Translations under genes and position numbers: made by a program
Notes under the pieces: model-generated
Seen by the model: the letters and a program-made list of their open reading frames with translations, nothing else
Told to the model about the DNA's origin: nothing
Databases searched by the model: none
In this document: one piece after another, positions 1 to 9,025 of the stretch
Position numbering within the stretch: the first letter of the stretch is position 1
Layout: every line of letters begins with the position of its first letter
Assembly (NCBI GenBank): GCA_014382445.1
Contig: JACNJS010000091.1
Coordinates: 1-64,000, forward strand
Direction of reading: 5' to 3'
Length of the DNA: 64,000 nt
From: Bacteroidota bacterium
GTDB taxonomy: Bacteria; Bacteroidota; Bacteroidia; Bacteroidales; F082

Positions 1-477
1 ATCTTCTGATTTATTCCCGTAAATTGGGGATGCAAAAGTAATACTCTTTTTTAATATGACAAAATAAATATGAAAAAATATTTTTATCTTTTTTTGTCGG
101 TATTTTAACCAATTTATCAAGTGATTTTTTACAAGTTATGACCAGATATAATCACTAATAAAAACCATCAACTATTATCTGTGAACTGCCCGCTTTTAAA
201 GAGCGGCAAAAGTAGAATACTTTTCCGTACCCGCAACATGTTTTTGAAAATAAAATAAATTTTTTATTTGTATTCAAACGCTTTGAAAACAAAGATGATA
301 CGATAATATATATTTTTACTCAACCTCGAATTTATACTTTTACTACCTCAAATAATTCATTATAAAAGTTGAATTCGTTTTATTGAAGGAATCACTGCTA
401 ATCGTAACTTAGAAACAGTTATAATTTGGATTAGAAACTTAATGACAATTTCGATGTTGTTTTATTTTTATTTAGTA

Positions 478-913
478 TCAACCTCTGGTAAATACTATTT
501 GATTCCCATGTGAAAGTTCATTGTTGTAATAATAGCTATCTTCATCAAAAAATTTTAAATCATCTACATTTTCAATTTTGTTTCTAATAACGAACTGAGA
601 CATTAGCCCCCTTGCCTTTTTAGCATAGATACTTATAATCTTATAATCACCATTTTTTTTATCCTTAAATAATAGAATTGCCTGTTTTTGAATTGGAAAG
701 GTTATGTTCGGACTCCCAAAACTGGTATCTGTCGTAAGTCTGATGAACAAGTTTAGGGCTAATACCCATTAGTTCAAATAACCTGGAAATATTCCTTATT
801 TTAATATTATCTACTAAGATTTTACTATCTTCAATAAAGGATGGTTGAGATTGCAGTGTGGTAGATTTACCATTATTATCAATTGTTTTTGACGGGGACA
901 GTATTATTAGCAT
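478..913 (-). pseudogene. yaaA: yaaA remnant (peroxide-stress protein, internal deletion and frameshift)
   Basis: Two overlapping minus-strand reading frames together carry the two ends of the YaaA family. The first (913 to 665) begins MLIILSPSKTI, the family's N-terminal signature, and runs to about family residue 70. The second (750 to 478) carries the C-terminal signature KIISIYAKKARGLMSQF and ends in VFTRG. The intact family is about 250 residues; here roughly 120 central residues are missing and the two halves lie in different frames. YaaA limits free iron during peroxide stress in E. coli. This copy cannot make that protein. The deletion is read directly from the sequence; that the gene is dead is inferred. 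Confidence 0.85.
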
Positions 914-1010
914 ACTCTACAGAATGATTTAATAATTAAAATCAAATGTACCGAAAATATGCTAATTCGATAGGCCTAATTACATCTTAAAAATCACTTA
1001 ACACTAATTA

Positions 1011-2324
1011 CTACTTAACTAATATCAACTTACCAGAAGCTGTGTGCTTACCAGCTTTCATTCGGAAATAGTAAACTCCTGATGGCAGCCTCGAAGCATC
1101 CCATGTGAGTTGCTGCTTACCCTGGGATTTCGGTTGCTTGATCAAATCAACCTGCTTACCCAGGTGGTTGAAAATGGAGATTTGGACAGTTGAAGATTGG
1201 GAAAGTTCGTATTCGATGGTTGTTGAAGTAGTGAAGGGATTGGGGTGCACAACACATTGTTCTTTAAAAGGGATCTCCTGTACTGAGACCTGAGTGCACT
1301 CGTAATTAACCTGCGTTGTGTTATTGCATCCTGTAGCGTTATCATGGATTTCAATAGTTCCATTGGGGTTGTCTAAATAATCGCAAATGCTTTGAACTTC
1401 GCAGTTTGTTAAAGAATAGTTACCTAAGATAGTTAAATTTTCAATGGAATTTGATGTAATATTATCTAAACCAGCTAATGTGGTTATCGCTGGATTACCA
1501 GCAAAAAAATTCCAATCCTCATAGTATCCTCCTATGTTTAAATCTCCCGCAATTGAGGTAAGGTTCTCTAAACTTTCTAAACTTGTTAAAGAGTCGTTAC
1601 ATAATATAATTAAATCCCCGCCTATTGAACTTAAATTATTTAATCCGTCTAAAGTTATCATAGAAGTATTTCCTGCACACCATATGGCATGGCCTCCACA
1701 TCTAACAGTACCAATATCCAAGTTATCTGAGATTAATACAAGGTTTTCTAAACCTGTTAGATCTGGTAATGAACTATTACTATGAATATTTAAGGACTCG
1801 ACGGAAGTTATATTGAGTCCTTCAAGACTAACGAGGGTTGCATTGCCTTCAATTGATAGAGATCCACCAATGGAAGATAAATTATTTAGCCCTTCGATAC
1901 TAACAAGAGAAGCATTCCAACCAATATATAGACTACCACCAATAGATGTTAAATTATTGAGTTCGTCCAGGTTAATTAGGGAGTCATTTCCACTTCTAGT
2001 ATAGGAAGGTAACACTCCAATATTGAAATCCCCACCGATTGAATCAATATTATCTAATCCCGATAAATCTTTTAAGGAATTTGCCCACATAATTGAAAGG
2101 TTTCCCCAAATTGAAGTTAAAACACTTAAACTATCTAAATTTGTTATATCGCTATTATAAATACTAACGCTTCCTTCAATTTCAGTACACCCCGGATTAT
2201 TGGCTTTGAAGTTGTCTATTTGGGATTGGGAATAAAAATTATTATCACCCGGGAGACAAGATTGTGAAAATGCTATTGTTTGAATGAATATGATGAAAAG
2301 GGGAAGTAAGTAGAACTTTTTCAT
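1011..2324 (-). CDS. Secreted leucine-rich solenoid protein with T9SS type A sorting domain
   Basis: 437 residues. A signal peptide (MKKFYLLPLFIIFIQTIAFS) is followed by a short Cys-containing cap ending in NNPGCTEIEG. About ten repeats of roughly 23-30 residues follow, with the pattern LTSIGGxLxIxxNxxLxxLxGLxN, resembling receptor L-domain or bacterial leucine-rich solenoids. A closing cap contains CEVQSICDYL and GCNNTTQ, and a C-terminal sorting domain of about 80 residues starts at HPNPF and ends GKLILVK. T9SS cargo with this ending is normally moved through the outer membrane and cleaved or anchored at the surface. The protein has no catalytic motif, so adhesion or ligand binding is the likely role. 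It is a paralogue of the genes at 12775 and 14050. Confidence 0.85.
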   Translation of the reverse strand: MKKFYLLPLFIIFIQTIAFSQSCLPGDNNFYSQSQIDNFKANNPGCTEIEGSVSIYNSDITNLDSLSVLTSIWGNLSIMWANSLKDLSGLDNIDSIGGDFNIGVLPSYTRSGNDSLINLDELNNLTSIGGSLYIGWNASLVSIEGLNNLSSIGGSLSIEGNATLVSLEGLNITSVESLNIHSNSSLPDLTGLENLVLISDNLDIGTVRCGGHAIWCAGNTSMITLDGLNNLSSIGGDLIILCNDSLTSLESLENLTSIAGDLNIGGYYEDWNFFAGNPAITTLAGLDNITSNSIENLTILGNYSLTNCEVQSICDYLDNPNGTIEIHDNATGCNNTTQVNYECTQVSVQEIPFKEQCVVHPNPFTTSTTIEYELSQSSTVQISIFNHLGKQVDLIKQPKSQGKQQLTWDASRLPSGVYYFRMKAGKHTASGKLILVK

Positions 2325-2386
2325 AATAGTATATTTTAGTTAATAGTCTACGCAAAATACGAAGTTAAATGCTAAATGTCAAGACA

Positions 2387-3655
2387 TTACTTCATAAGCA
2401 ACATTTTTCCAGAAGCAACCTGTTCACCAGCTTGGATGCGGAAGTAATAAACCCCTGAAGGATACCCTAAAGCATTCCAAGTGATTTGCTGTTGACCAGA
2501 AGCTTGTATTTGCTGGATGAAATCAACTTGCTTGCCCAAATGATTGAATATGGACATTTGGACTATGGATGATTTTTTGAGATTGTATTCAATAGTAGTT
2601 GAAGTGTAAAACGGGTTTGGTGAAATTACGACGTTAAGTAATAAGGGATCATTTTTCTCCTTAATGCCAACGTAGCTATCTGTAGCATAACCAATCTTAA
2701 CTCCATAACCTTTCCCATCATACCACATTTTTAACTGGTCTTCATGAATCAGGACACTGCAATAACGAGCCCATATATCATCCCATTCTCCTGGTTCACC
2801 ATAATCAATCACAGGCATATCAGCATTCTCAACTATCCAGTCAGAACCATTTAAAGACGTTGCATAACCAATAGACCAATATTTAAAAGGATTAGTGCCT
2901 AAACCATCCCACCCAGCAAACCAAATGTAATATTTGTCTTCTATGTATAGTACACTAGTGCCAATGACCCATGTATCATAAAAGCTTTCTGAAGGTCCCA
3001 ATGTTATTACAGGGTTGTTATCTGTGTCTTTTACCCAGTAAATTCCATCTGTTGAAGTAGCATAACCTTCCTGCATTGGGTCGTACAATGTAGTACCCTC
3101 AAACCCACCATACCACATGTGGTATAACGTGCCATCATAATACACAACAGGTTGAAATACTCCTGTTTCTTCCCATGTTCCAATATCACCATGTTCAAGT
3201 ACTTTGTTTGGCAATACATACCAATCAATGTTATCTAATGACCAGGCATATCCAATGGAGATATCATAGCCAAAATTATCGGAAGATCCGCTATACCACA
3301 TTTTCAGGGTATCATTTATCCGAATAACGGATCCAGGATACTTGGATGCATCCCAATCTCCTAAGTTCCCCCCCTGAATAACTGGCTCAACATTTGTAAC
3401 CCAGTTTATTCCATCAGGAGATTCAGCATAACCAATGGCCCTGCCATTAACAACATCACCCCCAAACCACATTTTAAATGTATCATCCTCAAAAATCACA
3501 ACAGGACTAGCAACTGAGCTCGACCAAGGAGCAGAAGTTAATACAGGATTGCTTTCAGATTTTTCCCAAGTCTCCTGGGCTATTAGATTAAATCCAGTAA
3601 GCAAGAAAATGACAGTTCCAATTACCGTAATGTTAATTTGTAAACGTGTTTTCAT
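2387..3655 (-). CDS. Secreted five-bladed beta-propeller (glycosidase-like fold) with T9SS sorting domain
   Basis: 422 residues with an N-terminal signal segment (residues 1-26). Five repeats follow, each with an MWF/MWY/IWF-G strand and then IGYA-S-DGI-W (for example MWYGGFEG and GYATSTDGIYW). This periodicity is that of the GH32/GH43/GH62/GH68 five-bladed propeller superfamily. I could not identify a full acidic catalytic set, so enzyme activity is unproven; it may bind sugar or be structural. The C-terminal 80 residues (from SPNPF to GKMLLMK) are a type A T9SS sorting domain very close to that of the neighbouring solenoid protein although the rest of the two proteins is unrelated. The gene lies downstream of a LytTR regulator on the same strand with a gap of 140 bases. 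Confidence 0.8.
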   Translation of the reverse strand: MKTRLQINITVIGTVIFLLTGFNLIAQETWEKSESNPVLTSAPWSSSVASPVVIFEDDTFKMWFGGDVVNGRAIGYAESPDGINWVTNVEPVIQGGNLGDWDASKYPGSVIRINDTLKMWYSGSSDNFGYDISIGYAWSLDNIDWYVLPNKVLEHGDIGTWEETGVFQPVVYYDGTLYHMWYGGFEGTTLYDPMQEGYATSTDGIYWVKDTDNNPVITLGPSESFYDTWVIGTSVLYIEDKYYIWFAGWDGLGTNPFKYWSIGYATSLNGSDWIVENADMPVIDYGEPGEWDDIWARYCSVLIHEDQLKMWYDGKGYGVKIGYATDSYVGIKEKNDPLLLNVVISPNPFYTSTTIEYNLKKSSIVQMSIFNHLGKQVDFIQQIQASGQQQITWNALGYPSGVYYFRIQAGEQVASGKMLLMK

Positions 3656-3737
3656 AGTTATTTCTTTTAGAATTAGTTATAAAGTTTAGATTACAGGAAG
3701 TTAAGATACTCTTGATAAATTAATAAAAACGATGAAA

Positions 3738-3772
3738 TGACCAAACGGCAGTAGTTTTTTATCCATTGGTCA
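3738..3772. promoter_or_regulatory. 7-bp inverted repeat between the LytTR regulator and the propeller gene
   Basis: TGACCAA (3738-3744) and TTGGTCA (3766-3772) are perfect inverted repeats with a 21-base loop, in the only gap between the response regulator and the propeller gene. It could be a hairpin ending the regulator transcript (no U-run follows) or an operator for the propeller gene. Function is not shown. Confidence 0.35.
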
Positions 3773-3795
3773 GAAATTAAGGATGAATGGGATAA

Positions 3796-4536
3796 TTACA
3801 ATTTTGAAAAAAAAGTTAACAATTCATTTTTCTTTCGCCGTGAAACAGGGAGCTCAGTTTTATCTTTCAATATAACATAACCGCCATCAGATTTATCGAA
3901 ACTTTCAATGAAGGCCATATTAATAAGGTGTGATTTGTGAATACGGATAAATCCAAATTCTTTTAAGATATCCTCAAACTCTTTCATGGGTTGCGATGCA
4001 ATATGTTTTTTTTGTTCATTGACAAAAAGATAAGTGTAATTCCTGTCGGCTTCGCATCTTATTATATCATTAACGTCGAGTAAGTATATTTTTTCACTCG
4101 TCTTTAAAGCAAGGGTCTTGTTTTTTGTTGTGCGCAAGTTATTCTGCAGGTTTGAAACTTGAAGTTTTAAATCGGTTAGTATCTGGTTCTCAGCTTTATA
4201 AAAGGCTGATTTAAGATCTTCAACGGATACGGGTTTAAGCAAATAATCAAGCGCACTGAATTTTATGGCTTTCAAAGCGTATTCTTCGTAAGCGGTAATA
4301 AAAATGATTTTGAATGAAATGGAAATAACCTTATTCAGCAGATCAAATGCATCCCCATCTGCCATCTTGATATCAAGTAATACAATATCAGGATTAAAAT
4401 TTGTGATTGCCATCAAACCGTTTTCAACTCCGTCAGCTTCACCTACTACCTGAATATGAGGAAAATGTTTATAGATTATCTGCTTAAGACGCAGTCTGTT
4501 ATTTTCTTCATCATCTATGATAAGTGTGCGAAACAT
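3796..4536 (-). CDS. LytTR-family response regulator
   Basis: 246 residues. The receiver domain (about 1-120) shows the acidic pair DD at 8-9, the phospho-acceptor Asp55 in IVLLDIKMADG, Thr81 and Lys101 in the LKPV turn. The LytTR DNA-binding domain (about 140-246) contains IIRCEADRNYTYLFV and FIRIHKSHLINM, typical of the AlgR/AgrA/LytR group. It begins 12 bases after the stop of the histidine kinase gene, so the two are almost certainly cotranscribed and form one two-component system. Target genes cannot be read from the sequence; the neighbouring T9SS cargo genes are only candidates. Confidence 0.95.
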   Translation of the reverse strand: MFRTLIIDDEENNRLRLKQIIYKHFPHIQVVGEADGVENGLMAITNFNPDIVLLDIKMADGDAFDLLNKVISISFKIIFITAYEEYALKAIKFSALDYLLKPVSVEDLKSAFYKAENQILTDLKLQVSNLQNNLRTTKNKTLALKTSEKIYLLDVNDIIRCEADRNYTYLFVNEQKKHIASQPMKEFEDILKEFGFIRIHKSHLINMAFIESFDKSDGGYVILKDKTELPVSRRKKNELLTFFSKL

Positions 4537-4548
4537 GATTCTGTAAAA

Positions 4549-6582
4549 TTAATAAACATTACTATATGGTATGTCGATCATGACTTTTGTTCCCGTAACA
4601 TTCGTGTTATCCGATTTCAAATCAATGACCTCCAATTTAATCTTTTGCCTTATTTTTTTGTTCAATACTTTTATCCTGTCCTTGATAATCTCTGTAGCAA
4701 GCGATTTTCGACCACCTCTTTCATTTATCTCTGCCTCCCAGGCTCTTTCACGTCCCACACCGTCATCTTCAACCTCACAAAGGATTTTTTTGTCTTTTAG
4801 TAGAAACCGTACATCAATTCTTCCGGGAGTCTTTTTATGACGTATTCCGTGCTCAATAGCATTTTCGATGAACGGCTGAACCAGCATTGGTGGGATCGAC
4901 ATGTCTTCCTGATTTATATCTTTATCCACTTCAATGGCATAATCAAATTTGTTACTATACCGGAGCTTTTGTAGTTCAAGATAATTTCGAAGGCTGCTGA
5001 CCTCTTTTTCGAATGGAACCATATTTTCTCGTGTGCTTTCCAGGGTGGTACGAAGTAGTTTGCTAAAAGTAGTAAGATAATCTGATGCTTTTTTGTTTTC
5101 ATTACAATCGATAAATTTGAGAATGTTAGATAAAGCATTGAAAATGAAATGTGGGTTCATCTGGAGTCTAAGCAGCTTTTGTTCAAGTAACACGGATCTG
5201 TGCTCGTTTTTCAGTTTGTTTTGCCTCATAAAAAGCAACCCAACCAATACCAGAATTATACTCATGACGGCCAGCCCATAATTAAATGTCCTTGATTGAC
5301 TTATTTTTAATGCTTTCAATTCGTTATCCTTTGCCAGGATATCAATACGGTTTTGGATTTTTTCGTTTTCAGAATCAGCTTCAAGCAGAATAATCAGGTT
5401 TTTATTTTTCTCAAGGTACCTTTCTTCCTTAGATCTTTCCCATATTCTGTAATATTGAAATGCCTGCTTGTAATCACCTTGTTTTAAGTAAACCAAATAA
5501 AGATTTTCACATGTAAAACTTTTATATCTCTTAAGAAACCATCTGGCTTCATATGCACGCACTGGATTGATATATTCATTTATAGAAAATGTAGACAGTT
5601 CCTGCTCTATAAGTACCAGTGCTTTACTCAGAAATAAAATTGCTGTATCTAGTTCACCTTGTTCATAACTGAATACTCCTAATCTTCGTTTAACCATTGG
5701 AACTGCAAAATATGAATCTTTACAATTTTCTACCAAAGGGATAGTCTTTGCAAAATATTGTTTACCCTCTTTTGTTTTATCAGCTGTATGATAGTTTAGT
5801 AAATATGAACCGAGGTTGTAATTTATAAAGGTTTCTTTATAACAGTTTAACCCACCTAAATCTTTTGCTTTCATTAACCAATAAATACATTTATCCAGTA
5901 ATACTGTATCACTCGATTCCATGAATTGCTGTTGGTAGGTTCGTGCAGTATGCATATAAAGTGTAGCAAGTTTATTGGGATCTTTATCAGAACCAAGATA
6001 TGTCATTCCCAGATTTGTGAAATAATGCGATGAATCATAATCTTCAAGCATCCAATAGGTATATGCTATTAGATTAGCTGCTTTAAATTTTCCTTCATAA
6101 TGATCCAGTCTGTCATAATTAAATAAAGATTTCTTATAAAAAGGCAATGACTCAATAATCCTCCCCGTAAATTGATTCAGGTCTCCAAGTTGTAAGCATA
6201 TAATTCCATACTCCTTTGAAGGTGGCAGGTCCTCATAGATACGAAGCGCTTTAAAATAGTTGTTAATTGTAGGTTGAAATTCATCAAGTAAATAGTAACC
6301 ATTTGCCATGTTGAAGTATCCATCAGCCATACCTGCTAGATAGTCAGCTTTTTCAGCAAGATTAAGAGCTCTTTGAGCAATTGTAATACTGCTATCAGGA
6401 TGTTCTATAGAGATAGCCATTGACAGCTTATTTAAAGCATCAATTTTTTCATTGTCGTTTAATGATGTAAGAATACGTTGCAGACTGTCTTCATTAATAT
6501 TTTCCATTTCAAGTTGAATCTGTCCTATTAAAAAGAAAGTTTGAAAGAAAAATATCGCAGCTATGAACAATTTTATTTTCAC
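4549..6582 (-). CDS. LytS-type sensor histidine kinase with periplasmic TPR domain
   Basis: 677 residues. Signal peptide (about 1-20), a long TPR-like helical region (about 30-380), a coiled segment, one transmembrane helix (near NYGLAVMSIILVLVGLLFM), and then a His_kinase domain of the LytS/YehU type with the phospho-acceptor in LQMNPHFIFNALSNI and a HATPase with PFIENAIEHGIRH and EDDGVGRER. The TPR part is predicted to be periplasmic and to sense a protein or peptide partner; this follows from the topology and is inference. It pairs with the LytTR regulator that begins 12 bases downstream. Confidence 0.93.
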   Translation of the reverse strand: MKIKLFIAAIFFFQTFFLIGQIQLEMENINEDSLQRILTSLNDNEKIDALNKLSMAISIEHPDSSITIAQRALNLAEKADYLAGMADGYFNMANGYYLLDEFQPTINNYFKALRIYEDLPPSKEYGIICLQLGDLNQFTGRIIESLPFYKKSLFNYDRLDHYEGKFKAANLIAYTYWMLEDYDSSHYFTNLGMTYLGSDKDPNKLATLYMHTARTYQQQFMESSDTVLLDKCIYWLMKAKDLGGLNCYKETFINYNLGSYLLNYHTADKTKEGKQYFAKTIPLVENCKDSYFAVPMVKRRLGVFSYEQGELDTAILFLSKALVLIEQELSTFSINEYINPVRAYEARWFLKRYKSFTCENLYLVYLKQGDYKQAFQYYRIWERSKEERYLEKNKNLIILLEADSENEKIQNRIDILAKDNELKALKISQSRTFNYGLAVMSIILVLVGLLFMRQNKLKNEHRSVLLEQKLLRLQMNPHFIFNALSNILKFIDCNENKKASDYLTTFSKLLRTTLESTRENMVPFEKEVSSLRNYLELQKLRYSNKFDYAIEVDKDINQEDMSIPPMLVQPFIENAIEHGIRHKKTPGRIDVRFLLKDKKILCEVEDDGVGRERAWEAEINERGGRKSLATEIIKDRIKVLNKKIRQKIKLEVIDLKSDNTNVTGTKVMIDIPYSNVY

Positions 6583-6692
6583 CGACTGATCAGGTTAATG
6601 ATGAGGCTGGTAAAATTAATCATTATTACGATTTTTCCAAATGGCTTTGGGCTAATGTTGATATGAACAACTAATAAATAAGTTCATTAAAT

Positions 6693-6729
6693 AAAAAGTC
6701 CGATCCACCTTTGCGTGAATCGTACTTTT
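6693..6729 (-). terminator. Probable intrinsic terminator for the upstream minus-strand genes
   Basis: AAAAAGTCCGAT (from 6693) and ATCGTACTTTT (to 6729) form a stem with one mismatch. Read on the minus strand, the stem ends in a U-rich run. It lies below the 102-residue ORF and above the kinase gene, so it would separate the two transcription units. Confidence 0.5.
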
Positions 6730-6786
6730 ACATTCATCTGTGATCCCTTAAGTTTTTAAAAAATTGTTTCGACCATTTTCCCTTTG

Positions 6787-7095
6787 CTATTTGTTTACCA
6801 GCCTGTAATGTGCCAGACCTATCTTTGTATTGAAAAAATTGCTAAATGTTGAAAAGGAATTGTTTCGGTGCTCGCGATAGATAAAATAACACCAAACTAC
6901 TAAATTAAGAATCGCCAAAGCCAAAAATTTCGAGCCATTGGAATCAAATCTTTTTAGGTTAGGAGTTAAAACTGTGATATATCCATAAGCCAGCAGAATA
7001 AAAATATTTAGATAGCTAACAGGTTTCTCTGAACCGTATTTATCAACACTTCGAAGCTTTCTAAGTTTATTCCCTTTTTGTTCGTTATAACCCAT
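6787..7095 (-). CDS. Short membrane protein, possible truncated O-antigen-ligase-like N-terminus
   Basis: 102 residues with a basic N-terminus (MGYNEQKGNKLRKLRSVDKY) and two hydrophobic helices (around 27-45 and 58-73), then a polar tail. The pattern resembles the first two helices of large O-antigen ligase/TPR membrane proteins of Bacteroidota, which would make this a truncated relative. No catalytic part of such a protein follows downstream. This is a weak family guess; it may equally be a stand-alone small membrane protein. The next gene upstream on the same strand ends 85 bases away. Confidence 0.4.
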   Translation of the reverse strand: MGYNEQKGNKLRKLRSVDKYGSEKPVSYLNIFILLAYGYITVLTPNLKRFDSNGSKFLALAILNLVVWCYFIYREHRNNSFSTFSNFFNTKIGLAHYRLVNK

Positions 7096-7180
7096 TTTGC
7101 AGTTTTATAACTTTATCATAAAAAGCCCAGCATGCAATTTGTAAGTCGTGCTATCTTATTTTCAAGATAAACCAATATCA

Positions 7181-9001
7181 CTAATCCTTAAATATAATCA
7201 ACTTGTAGTTACTATTATTCCATGTATTCATTATTTCTCTGAAACTGCCATAATCCTTAATTCCGATAATTTTTTTATCGAATTTTATTTCTTTGGTTAT
7301 TATTATTTCTTTTTCCGATTTTTCGAACTTTATTAATAAATATCCTGCATCATTTTTTATTTCAATATTCTTATGTGGCGAAACAGGCTTGAGCTCATTT
7401 GGAAAAACAATCGTGTATTCATATCTTTCGTGAATGGGTTCTTGAATTTCTAAAGGTGCTGATCGTTTAGCTGGTAAAATATTAATATGCCAGTTTTCAC
7501 TACCATTATTTATATAAGGAAGTTCAAAACTTAAATAGTTATTGGATTTACTAAATGGATCTTCTATTTCAAATTCTAAATGAGTCCTGCTTTCCTCTTG
7601 TGTTAGTTTTTCAAGTTTGGCTGAAGTAAGATTTTTACCAGAAACACCACCTTTGATAATTGATTTTATTTTTGAGCTATCATTATAAAGAGTGAAATAC
7701 TGATTTGCTTGACCCTTAAGTTCTAAATTTATTTTTCCTACTAATTTCTCAGGGTTCTGAATTACAAACTCCCCAACAACAAATATCTTGCTTGTTATCG
7801 GTTTGCCTGGAAAAACCTTCAAACTTTCAACGTTTTTGTCAAGTAATAAGGGTGTTAACCCTTCAAGTTCAAATTTCAAATTCTGTTTACCGATGAGATT
7901 GGCTGAAATAAAAACCTCACCATATTTTTCCAATTTTATTTTTACAAGAAAATTATTAAAACTCAGGAGATTACCGATTTCTTTATTGTAATATACATCC
8001 GGAATAATCGCAACCGGCTCAGCCTCAATGTTTGATTTTCGTAATAAAGCTGTTAATAGTAAAGCTTTTTCAATATGCGTTCCCTGATTAGAATTCCAGG
8101 TTTCAACGGCCGAGCGGCATTTAAATCCTGTATATTTTAATGGAATATTTAGGGTGCCAAGGTCGTTACTAACAAGTTTTTGTAATTCTAAAGCAATGGT
8201 CAATTGATTTGTTTCATTGGCAGAAATCTTATCTACAACTTTATCCATGCTTTCATTAGTATTAAAAATAAAAGCATCCTGATTGATAAATTGATCGTAG
8301 ACAAAATGTAAATCTTTCGCAGTGCTAAATATTAACCGTGGAGCAAATATCTGATCAACATCCTGATAATAATCTTTTGAATTGGCAGGCATTGATTCGA
8401 ATGTCCATGTATAAACTTTTTTCTCTTTTTCAATGTTGATAACAGGTTCGCCGACAATATTCAACAACTCAAATTTAAGGTTTTGAGAAACAGGAATATT
8501 CACTCTTATAACAAGTTCGTTAACAGGGGAAGTCTCTGACAGAACTTCATCACCCATTAAAGCCGGATAGAACCCCTTTTTTGAACTGATTGTATAATCC
8601 AAATTAATTATCGCATTTAGCTCAAGCCCGGTATGAGTTACAACCAACTCTCTTATATTATTAAAATCCGGCGCATTTGTAGAAAATCTTGGTAGAACTT
8701 CATTAAAAGCATTATCAGGAGTAATTATCTTTTTCCCGTCGGCCATTATAGTGAATGCCGAATTAATTTTTACTGTTTGGAAATCAGTATTGTAAACGAT
8801 AAAAGTTTCGCCATATAATCTATGGAACGCATAATGAGTTAGAAGCTTCAATTCTTTTGAATAATGAAAGTCAGTACTTCCATCTTCGTTTAATGTATAT
8901 TCTTTAAGGATTTTTAAATACTCGGCATCTGCTTCTTCATTTTGCGCGAAAGAGGTACCTACTATAAAGAGGCAAAATATTGCTAATATTATTTTCTTCA
9001 T
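7181..9001 (-). CDS. Exported DUF3857/transglutaminase-like protein, probably lacking the catalytic Cys
   Basis: 606 residues with a signal peptide (MKKIILAIFCLFIVGTSFAQ). A DUF3857-like beta domain (about 30-230) precedes a transglutaminase-like segment (about 260-350), followed by beta-rich sequence. Where active homologues have a GVC-DKA motif, this protein reads NQGTHIEKALLLTALLRKS, so the nucleophilic Cys appears to be absent. It is therefore likely a binding or scaffold protein rather than an enzyme. It starts 24 bases after the stop of the related gene at 9026, which keeps the triad, so the two are probably one operon and may act as a pair. Confidence 0.75.
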   Translation of the reverse strand: MKKIILAIFCLFIVGTSFAQNEEADAEYLKILKEYTLNEDGSTDFHYSKELKLLTHYAFHRLYGETFIVYNTDFQTVKINSAFTIMADGKKIITPDNAFNEVLPRFSTNAPDFNNIRELVVTHTGLELNAIINLDYTISSKKGFYPALMGDEVLSETSPVNELVIRVNIPVSQNLKFELLNIVGEPVINIEKEKKVYTWTFESMPANSKDYYQDVDQIFAPRLIFSTAKDLHFVYDQFINQDAFIFNTNESMDKVVDKISANETNQLTIALELQKLVSNDLGTLNIPLKYTGFKCRSAVETWNSNQGTHIEKALLLTALLRKSNIEAEPVAIIPDVYYNKEIGNLLSFNNFLVKIKLEKYGEVFISANLIGKQNLKFELEGLTPLLLDKNVESLKVFPGKPITSKIFVVGEFVIQNPEKLVGKINLELKGQANQYFTLYNDSSKIKSIIKGGVSGKNLTSAKLEKLTQEESRTHLEFEIEDPFSKSNNYLSFELPYINNGSENWHINILPAKRSAPLEIQEPIHERYEYTIVFPNELKPVSPHKNIEIKNDAGYLLIKFEKSEKEIIITKEIKFDKKIIGIKDYGSFREIMNTWNNSNYKLIIFKD

Positions 9002-9025
9002 TTTTCTGATTTTTTAAGTTTGCTT

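Noticed and set aside
1105-2004. Plus-strand ORFs opposite the solenoid gene (and likewise 13199-13810)
   Set aside because: They mirror the repeats of the minus-strand solenoids, which have signal peptide, caps and sorting domain; the opposite frames have none.
1400-2100. Regular repeats that might be a CRISPR array
   Set aside because: Spacing is about 70-90 bases, units are degenerate, and they translate to leucine-rich repeats; no cas genes are present in the window.
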